Source: an uncultured Elusimicrobia bacterium (GTDB lineage Bacteria; Elusimicrobiota; Elusimicrobia; UBA1565; UBA9628). From it: DNA of 64,000 nt. Position numbers and translations under genes: made by a program. This document shows positions 58,554-64,000 of the stretch, piece by piece. Location: positions 124,001 through 188,000 of the forward strand of contig CAIKVT010000069.1 in the NCBI GenBank assembly GCA_903830945.1. The letters are read 5' to 3'. The notes beneath the pieces were generated by a model. It ran no database searches and was not told where the DNA came from. It saw only the letters and a program-made list of their open reading frames with translations. Every line of letters starts with the position of its first letter. Positions within the stretch are counted from its first letter, which is position 1.

Positions 58554-59380
58554 GGTTTTTTTCTGATGAGGCCGCGGAATCCAGGGAATCCGTAGACTTC
58601 TTCGAAGTCCGGGTCCGTCCGCGCTTTCTCAACTAGTTCGGCATCGAGCCGGACCGCCTCGCTGAGCTCGGAAACGGCCTCGTTGAGTTGCCCCGAGAGG
58701 CAGAGCAGGGCAGCGTGGCGATAGCGGGCCGAGGCCAGCTCCGGCTGCATGTGTGCCGCGGTCGCCGTCTCGGCCAGGGCGGCTTCGAGCTCGCTGGCTT
58801 CGAAGAGCAGGCGCGAATAGGTCAGATGCGCCTGGGCGCGCTGGCTGCGCACGGAGGGGGTGTAGAAGCGCAGAAGAAAATAGCGATAGAAAGTGCGGTT
58901 GTCCTCGCGCCGGCTGAAGATGAAGAGCCCGCAGTCTCCCAGCGGCGAGTAGCGGACTTGTTCCCAGCGCCAATCGCCGCCGGGCCAGGGGAACTCGGCG
59001 CGCAGGCCGAAGGCGGCGGTGGAGAGGATGATTTCTTCGATGGGGTGGAGAGTTTTGGCGCGGGGGATGCGGATGTCCTCCGTGATGCCGGGGCGTTCGT
59101 AGCCGGCTGCGACGAGGTCTTGCAGGGCCTTTTTAGCCCCCTGATTCATGGCCCAGACGGTCCGGGATGCATTTTCGCCTGGAGGGATGGTGATGGCACC
59201 GATTCGGGTGAGCACGGGTTCGTCTTGGATGGTCTTTCCGAGGGCGGCGTAGCCGAAGTGTTGGACGGCCACGGAGCATGCGTTGTTCCATCCGAGTACG
59301 GAGAAAGTCTCGCGTGCAATCGTCTGGCCGGCGGCGGGGCCTGCGGCGAGGAGACAGGCGGCAGCGAGCAGCGCGCGCAT
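58550..59380 (-). CDS. Exported protein with C-terminal TPR-like helices
   Basis: 276 residues. A signal peptide (MRALLAAACLLAAGPAAGQ) is followed by an unassigned domain containing two Cys (NACSVAV and LGDCGLF) that might pair. Two TPR-like helical pairs close the protein (ELEAALAETATAAHMQPELASAR, QLNEAVSELSEAVRLDAELV, parts). No enzyme motif recognised. It precedes metH with overlapping codons, an odd partnership. A TATCAT hexamer six bases before the ATG suggests a leaderless message that would also serve metH. Confidence 0.72.
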   Translation of the reverse strand: MRALLAAACLLAAGPAAGQTIARETFSVLGWNNACSVAVQHFGYAALGKTIQDEPVLTRIGAITIPPGENASRTVWAMNQGAKKALQDLVAAGYERPGITEDIRIPRAKTLHPIEEIILSTAAFGLRAEFPWPGGDWRWEQVRYSPLGDCGLFIFSRREDNRTFYRYFLLRFYTPSVRSQRAQAHLTYSRLLFEASELEAALAETATAAHMQPELASARYRHAALLCLSGQLNEAVSELSEAVRLDAELVEKARTDPDFEEVYGFPGFRGLIRKKP

Positions 59381-59386
59381 GCGGGT

Positions 59387-59392
59387 ATGATA
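59387..59392 (-). promoter_or_regulatory. TATCAT -10 element, leaderless spacing
   Basis: On the minus strand TATCAT ends six bases before the ATG at 59380, with no ribosome binding site. It likely drives the TPR gene and metH. Confidence 0.45.
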
Positions 59393-59443
59393 CTACATCC
59401 CGGCGACGGGTATTTTGAGAAGCCCGCGGCCGGTTTGGCCGGA

Positions 59444-60373
59444 TTATGATCCGGCCGCAGGCGTTGCGTCCGTTGTGCCGGTCAGTCCGGCCGCTTTAAA
59501 GATGCGTAGCGCTTGAGTCGGCTGATCCGCGCCGTGCCAGCTGTCTTCAGTCGGCATACGATAGATGCGCCCCAGGCCCTCGTATTTTCCCGCGCCAAGG
59601 GCATGGTAGGCCAGCAGTTCGACTCGGGAGAGGCCCAGAGCTCGGCTAAACTCGGCGATGGCCGCGAGGTTGGCCTCGCCGTCCGTTCCGCCCGGGATCA
59701 AGGGCACGCGTAGGACGATCTTTTCCGCGCACCTGCCGGCCAGGAAGCGCAGGTTCTCCAGGATTGGCGCATTGTCTCGGCCGGTCCATTGTCGATGTCG
59801 CTGCGGGTCGATGATTTTCAAGTCGTACAAGAACAGATCGATGAGCGGCTCCAAACGCGCTATGTCCGGCATGGCTGCATAACCGCAGGTCTCGACCGCG
59901 GCTCGGATGCCGGATGTCCGGCAGCGCGCCAAGAGGTCCGCCAGGAATTCCGGCTGCGCGAAAGGTTCGCCCCCGGAGAAGGTCACGCCTCCTCCAGAAT
60001 TGTCATAAAAGGCCTTGTCCGCGGTGATTCGCGACATGACGTCGTCTACGCTTATCCGTTGTCCGACTTTAAGCAGCGCGCCGCGAGGGCAAGCCTCTAG
60101 GCAAGGCCAGCTCTCGCAGTGTCCGCACCGGGCGCGGTCGATCCGCAATAGGCCCGGAGCGTCGCCGATCACGGCGGAGCAGATTTTGGCGCAGCTCAAG
60201 CAATGGGCGCAGCGCGCTGGATCATGGCGTAGTTCCGGCGTGCAGGCTTGGGATTCCGGATTGCTGCACCACGCGCATGCCAGCGGACAACCTTTAAAAA
60301 AAATCAGCGTTCGGATCCCCGGCCCGTCGTGTACCGCATAGTGCTGGATGTCGAAGATGAGGCCTACGGCCAT
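59444..60373 (-). CDS. Glycyl radical enzyme activating protein
   Basis: 309 residues from ATG 60373. The radical SAM cluster is FFKGCPLACAWCSNPE (Cys29, 33, 36). It is followed by a ferredoxin-like insert with two four-Cys groups (CAHCLSCAKIC, CGHCESWPCLEAC), then GGVTFSGGEPFAQPEF. The extra clusters place it with activases of decarboxylase and eliminase-type glycyl radical enzymes, not the shorter pyruvate formate-lyase activase. It abstracts hydrogen from the glycine of the enzyme encoded just upstream and overlaps that gene. Confidence 0.93.
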   Translation of the reverse strand: MAVGLIFDIQHYAVHDGPGIRTLIFFKGCPLACAWCSNPESQACTPELRHDPARCAHCLSCAKICSAVIGDAPGLLRIDRARCGHCESWPCLEACPRGALLKVGQRISVDDVMSRITADKAFYDNSGGGVTFSGGEPFAQPEFLADLLARCRTSGIRAAVETCGYAAMPDIARLEPLIDLFLYDLKIIDPQRHRQWTGRDNAPILENLRFLAGRCAEKIVLRVPLIPGGTDGEANLAAIAEFSRALGLSRVELLAYHALGAGKYEGLGRIYRMPTEDSWHGADQPTQALRIFKAAGLTGTTDATPAAGS

Positions 60374-60377
60374 GGCG

Positions 60378-62870
60378 TTAGAGCCCATGCTCAGTGCGCC
60401 AGATCACCTGATCCTGCAAGGCCCGGCTCATTTCCACCCAATAAGCGGAAAAACCAGCTACGCGCACGACCAAGTCTCGGTAGCGCTCGGGGTGGGCCTG
60501 CGCGTCGCGCAGCATGTCGGAATCCACCACATTGAATTGTATGTGGAAGCCCGGCTTGTCGAAATATGTCTTAATCAGGGCCAGAAGATTTCGGGATCCG
60601 TTCTCGCCGCGCAAGGCGGACGGATGGAATTTGAGATTTAAGAGTCCGCCCCGGATCCTGGAGTGGTCGACCTTGGAAGACGAACGGATCACGGCCGTCG
60701 GGCCGTGTGTGTCCGTGCCCGGGAACGGGGAGGTGACGCCGTCGGCCAGGGGTTCGCCCGCGAGCCTCCCGTCCGGGAATGCGGCGCAGGCCTTCCCGAA
60801 GGGCACGGGAGTGGATATGGCTAGCATGGAGGGGTCATAGGGCTCGCCTAGATAATTGACCTGCCCCTCCACCCACCGGCAATATTCGTCGAAAAGCCTC
60901 AAGAATATGCTGTCGACCGCGTCATCATCGTTGCCCCATTTGGGAGCATCCAGAGCCTTGCGGCGCAGCGCGTCCAGGCCCCGCCAGTTCTGCGCCACGG
61001 CCTGGCGCAGATCGGCGAAAGAGCAGATGCGGTCTTCGCAGCACAGCTTGCGGACGGCGGCCAGGGAATTAGCCACATTGACCAGGCCCGAGGATAGCGT
61101 TGTCGGAGTCCGGTTGAGGATCGCGCCGCCGTCGTCCATGCAACGGCCGCGCGCCACGCAGTCATTGACGAACACAGAACAGAATATCAAGGGCACGGTG
61201 GCGCGGTGCGCTTGCATCACGTGATTCCAATATTGCTGCCAGGTCCGCACCGCCGTGTGCATCTTATCGATGTAGGACGCCTCTGTGTCTTCGTAGGACG
61301 TCAGGGGCCGGCTAGGGAACATCCGGACCCCCGTCATGGGGTCCACCCCATCGTTCAAGGCGAGGTCGAGCAGCTTGCCGTGGTTGACGAAACCGGCCTG
61401 CACCACGCCATACGACATGCCCTGGAGTACGGGTTCCGTGCAGCCGCCGATGGCCGCACGGCTGAGGATGGTCGCCGTCGGCAGGCCGCTGACCGCTTGT
61501 TCGTGACGCACGTAGGTTTTCTGGTTGAAGAAGGCCGGGTAGCCTACTCCCGTTTTGACGCAGTCCACGGCCTTCATGAGGAACCGTTGGGACAAGGAAT
61601 CGTCGTACCAGACTGATAACGTCGGCTGGGTCATCTGCATGTTGATTTGTGCCTGCAGGATGGCCAAAGACAGTTCATTGTCCGCGGGCCGGCCATCGCC
61701 GTCCAGGCCTCCCAGGATGAGGTTCTGGTAGAGATTGCCGTGACCTAAGCCCTGCCAGCTGAGGCTGGCGATGTATTCGATCTGCGTCATCTTGACGAAC
61801 AGCTCCTCGAGTAGGGCGACCGCCGCATCGAAGCGCAGGTCCGGGTCCTGCGCGTAATAGGGATAAAGGAGCTGATCCAGCCGGCCCGGTGAGTAGCCAA
61901 GATGGGAGCCTTCCAAATGCCCTAGGAGATAGGTGAACCAGAACGATTGCATCGCTTCGCGGAAATTTCGGGGCGGCAAGGCCGGCACTTGCAGGCAGGT
62001 TCGAGCCATGGCCTCCAGTTCCTGCCGTCTGGCGGCGTCACGCTCGATCCGGGCTTGGCGCGCGGCTTCATGGGCGTAGTTTTCAGCGAACCGTAGCCCA
62101 CCCTGCAGGGCCCGGCGGGCGGCGCGCCAGAAATGCAGCCTGGGGTCATCCGCGGAGCTTGGCGGGCAGGAGGCGATGCGCCCCTCCAGTTCCTCTATAA
62201 TGGACGCGTAGCCCCGTGACGCGGCCATTTCAAAATCCAGGATCAGGCGTCCCTCCGGACACGGCTCATGAGGCGCGGTGTAGAGCCCGATGGCCCAGCC
62301 GTCTTCGAGGAAGCGGGCCTGGGGCAAGGCTTTCTTCCATAACTTTTCGCCCTCCGCCATCAGGCACTTCGTTTCCCAATAAGCGCAGATCGCGGAGAAT
62401 TCCTCGAGGTCCTGGGGCGAGATGAGGAACTTGCCTGAAAAAACGCAGTATCCTTCGCGGGCTGCCTGCTCCCGCGTACGGGCGATGCCGCCGCCTGTGC
62501 CCTGCTCCGTCAGCTTCTGCTGAGCATCCTGCTCCTGGCTGCGAAGTTCCTTAAGGAAAGGTCCGGCCGCGTAATTGGCGTAAGGCACGGCCCCGCGGAT
62601 GAACCGGGTCTTGTTGGCCGCCAGAGTATCTTGGGCATGGATCACCGGAGTGAGGCGCTCTAAGGCATGGGCATGGTCCTCGGCCCTGCGCTCCAGAGTC
62701 TCCATGCCGGTCGTGTGCCGGTGCGAATCCGTGAGATGCCGGATATATTCGATATCTACCATCAAGGGGGCGTCAAGGTAGCGCTGCTTGAGAAAGGCGG
62801 ACGTCGGAATAGACGGCGCGCCGCGCACTTCCCTGGGCGCGAAGGCTTTAGGTTCGGATGGGGGCGTCAT
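60378..62870 (-). CDS. Glycyl radical enzyme, C-x-E (eliminase/decarboxylase) type
   Basis: 830 residues from ATG 62870, with AGGAG five bases upstream. The active-site thiyl Cys lies in AAIGGCTEP (Cys477, with Glu479). The radical Gly lies in VRVAGFSAYW (Gly806), near the C-terminus as usual. The single Cys with a following Glu excludes pyruvate formate-lyase, which has two adjacent Cys. It resembles the group containing glycerol/propanediol dehydratase, choline and isethionate lyases and arylacetate decarboxylases, most of which have GCVE rather than GCTE. The substrate cannot be read from the sequence. Neighbours are an activase and a GlpT-like carrier. Requires anoxic conditions. Confidence 0.92.
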   Translation of the reverse strand: MTPPSEPKAFAPREVRGAPSIPTSAFLKQRYLDAPLMVDIEYIRHLTDSHRHTTGMETLERRAEDHAHALERLTPVIHAQDTLAANKTRFIRGAVPYANYAAGPFLKELRSQEQDAQQKLTEQGTGGGIARTREQAAREGYCVFSGKFLISPQDLEEFSAICAYWETKCLMAEGEKLWKKALPQARFLEDGWAIGLYTAPHEPCPEGRLILDFEMAASRGYASIIEELEGRIASCPPSSADDPRLHFWRAARRALQGGLRFAENYAHEAARQARIERDAARRQELEAMARTCLQVPALPPRNFREAMQSFWFTYLLGHLEGSHLGYSPGRLDQLLYPYYAQDPDLRFDAAVALLEELFVKMTQIEYIASLSWQGLGHGNLYQNLILGGLDGDGRPADNELSLAILQAQINMQMTQPTLSVWYDDSLSQRFLMKAVDCVKTGVGYPAFFNQKTYVRHEQAVSGLPTATILSRAAIGGCTEPVLQGMSYGVVQAGFVNHGKLLDLALNDGVDPMTGVRMFPSRPLTSYEDTEASYIDKMHTAVRTWQQYWNHVMQAHRATVPLIFCSVFVNDCVARGRCMDDGGAILNRTPTTLSSGLVNVANSLAAVRKLCCEDRICSFADLRQAVAQNWRGLDALRRKALDAPKWGNDDDAVDSIFLRLFDEYCRWVEGQVNYLGEPYDPSMLAISTPVPFGKACAAFPDGRLAGEPLADGVTSPFPGTDTHGPTAVIRSSSKVDHSRIRGGLLNLKFHPSALRGENGSRNLLALIKTYFDKPGFHIQFNVVDSDMLRDAQAHPERYRDLVVRVAGFSAYWVEMSRALQDQVIWRTEHGL

Positions 62871-64000
62871 GGGGACTCCTTCCCCGCGCGCCGCGGTCGT
62901 GGGCATTCCAGGTCAGCGCCAGCAGTAAAGAGGCCAGGGCGCAGGAGCCCAGCACGATGAAAAATCCCGCGTTCCAGCCCCAGCGGTCGACGACCTTGCC
63001 GATACCCAGCTCCGCGATGGTGGCGCCGAACACGTAGCCGAAGAAGCCCGTGAAGCCCGCCGCGGTCCCGGCTGCCTTCTTGGGCACGCAGTCCACCGCG
63101 GCCACGCCGATGAGCATCACCGGGCCGTAGATCAAGAAGCCGATGAGCGCCAGGGCTGTGGCATCGAGCCAGGCGTGGCCCGCGGGGTTGCGCCAGTAGA
63201 CCACGACCGCGGCGAAGACCACGGCCATGTAGATCAAAGAGACCGGGCCCCGGCGGCCGCGGAAGAATCGGTCGCTGAGCCAGCCGGCTAGCAGTGTTCC
63301 GGGGATGCCCGCGTATTCGAAGGCGAAATACTGCCAGCGGGCCAGGGCGTGGGAGCTGCCCTTCACTGCGTTGAGGTAGGTGGGGGCCCAGTTCAGTACC
63401 CCGTAGCGCACTACGTAGACGAAGGCATTGGCAAAGGCCAGGATCCAGAGCACGCGGTTGTTGAGTACGAACTTGAAGAGCCGGTCCTTGGCGGAGAGCT
63501 CCTGCTCCCGATCCGTTACTCCGGTCTCCGGATAGTCGTCCTTGAACTCCTCGATGGGAGGCAGGCCTACGGACTGCGGTGTGTCCCGTAAAAAGACCAA
63601 AATCAGCAGCCCGATGAGAATGGCGATGGCGCCGGGGGCGTAGAAAGCGCAGGTCCAGACCCCGAAGACGGAAATGGAGAGGTTGATGATGGGGGCCGCG
63701 ATGCCTCCGCCCACGTTGTGCGCGGTGTTCCAGATGGCGAACTTGGTGCCGCGCTCCCGGTCCGAGAACCAGTGAGTCAGGGTCCGGGCACAGGGCGCCC
63801 AGCCCATGCCCTGGAACCAGCCGTTCATGAACCACCAGAAGGCCATGGCCCCCACCGAAGAAAGGCGGCCGAAGAAGATGTTGATGGTCCCGGAGACGAT
63901 GAGCCCCGTGGCCATGAAGAAGCGCGGGTTGGAGCGGTCGGAGAGGTTGCCCATCACGAATTTGCTGACCCCGTAGGCCAATGCGAGGGCGGTCGCGATG
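62848..64000 (-). CDS. GlpT/UhpT-family organophosphate:phosphate antiporter (partial, 5' end outside window)
   Basis: The frame is open to the window edge, about 384 codons, lacking the N-terminal part. It contains about ten transmembrane segments. YGVSKFVMGNLSDRSNPRFFM, NGWFQGMGWAPCARTLTHWF, and IWNTAHNVGGGIAAP (parts) are hallmarks of the organophosphate:Pi antiporter branch of MFS carriers. GlpT exchanges glycerol 3-phosphate for phosphate; relatives take hexose phosphates or phosphonates. It overlaps the glycyl radical enzyme start by 23 bases, so the carrier probably imports that enzyme's substrate or a precursor. Confidence 0.9.
   Translation of the reverse strand, partial: IATALALAYGVSKFVMGNLSDRSNPRFFMATGLIVSGTINIFFGRLSSVGAMAFWWFMNGWFQGMGWAPCARTLTHWFSDRERGTKFAIWNTAHNVGGGIAAPIINLSISVFGVWTCAFYAPGAIAILIGLLILVFLRDTPQSVGLPPIEEFKDDYPETGVTDREQELSAKDRLFKFVLNNRVLWILAFANAFVYVVRYGVLNWAPTYLNAVKGSSHALARWQYFAFEYAGIPGTLLAGWLSDRFFRGRRGPVSLIYMAVVFAAVVVYWRNPAGHAWLDATALALIGFLIYGPVMLIGVAAVDCVPKKAAGTAAGFTGFFGYVFGATIAELGIGKVVDRWGWNAGFFIVLGSCALASLLLALTWNAHDRGARGRSPHDAPIRT

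Overview
The window is 64 kb of GC-rich bacterial chromosome around a likely replication origin. It carries dnaA, dnaN, a DciA-like gene, gyrB, gyrA, serS, parA, parB, topA, hpf, lepA, lepB and coaD, with no rRNA, tRNA, CRISPR array or insertion sequence that I can see. Heptose biosynthesis genes, an MltC-like lytic transglycosylase and a long hpf/hprK/rapZ/PTS block suggest a Gram-negative-type cell. The combination with an agmatinase next to a deoxyhypusine-synthase homologue recalls Elusimicrobiota-like lineages, but this is an impression from gene content, not a search result.

Layout. 1-1489: a polytopic membrane domain fused to a methyltransferase, leaving the window at the left, divergent from a geranylgeranyl-reductase-type flavoprotein (1591-2859). 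2884-9738 (minus): one tight unit, parA-parB-unknown-asd-topA-lytic transglycosylase, headed by a control region with two parS-like palindromes. 10094-10621: a DUF5706-like (Pycsar-effector-type) membrane protein. 10618-12600: agmatinase and deoxyhypusine synthase homologue behind a leader with nested inverted repeats. 12681-16460: tatD and two membrane-anchored unknowns headed by a sugar nucleotidyltransferase. 16510-27510: surface-glycan genes, including a complete GDP-D,D-heptose set (gmhA, gmhB, hddC, hddA), glycosyltransferases, an epimerase and a B12-radical SAM protein. 27550-38004 (minus): mazG, serS, unknown, gyrA, gyrB, dciA-like, dnaN, dnaA.

38005-38307 is the origin candidate. Transcription diverges here, three DnaA boxes sit at the dnaA start, and hand-sampled GC skew changes sign between the two sides. 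To the right run hpf, hprK, rapZ, mannose-family PTS IIA/IIB/IIC/IID, HPr, EI, lepA, lepB and an NfeD-type membrane protease (38308-49204). Then come a minus-strand coaD operon (coaD, PrcB-like protein, TatD-linked radical SAM, YihY), two acyltransferase-type genes and an M14-like peptidase. The right end is minus-strand: a GlpT-like carrier (partial), a glycyl radical enzyme, its activase, a secreted TPR protein and B12-dependent metH.

Regulatory observations: at least four first-in-unit genes have a TANNNT hexamer exactly six bases before the start codon and no ribosome binding site, which points to leaderless transcripts. Convergent genes overlap or nearly touch, leaving no room for intrinsic terminators. 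Least explained are the membrane-methyltransferase fusion with its internally duplicated motif, the glycyl radical enzyme with an organophosphate-type carrier, the folded leader of the deoxyhypusine-synthase homologue, and the lone Pycsar-effector-like gene.
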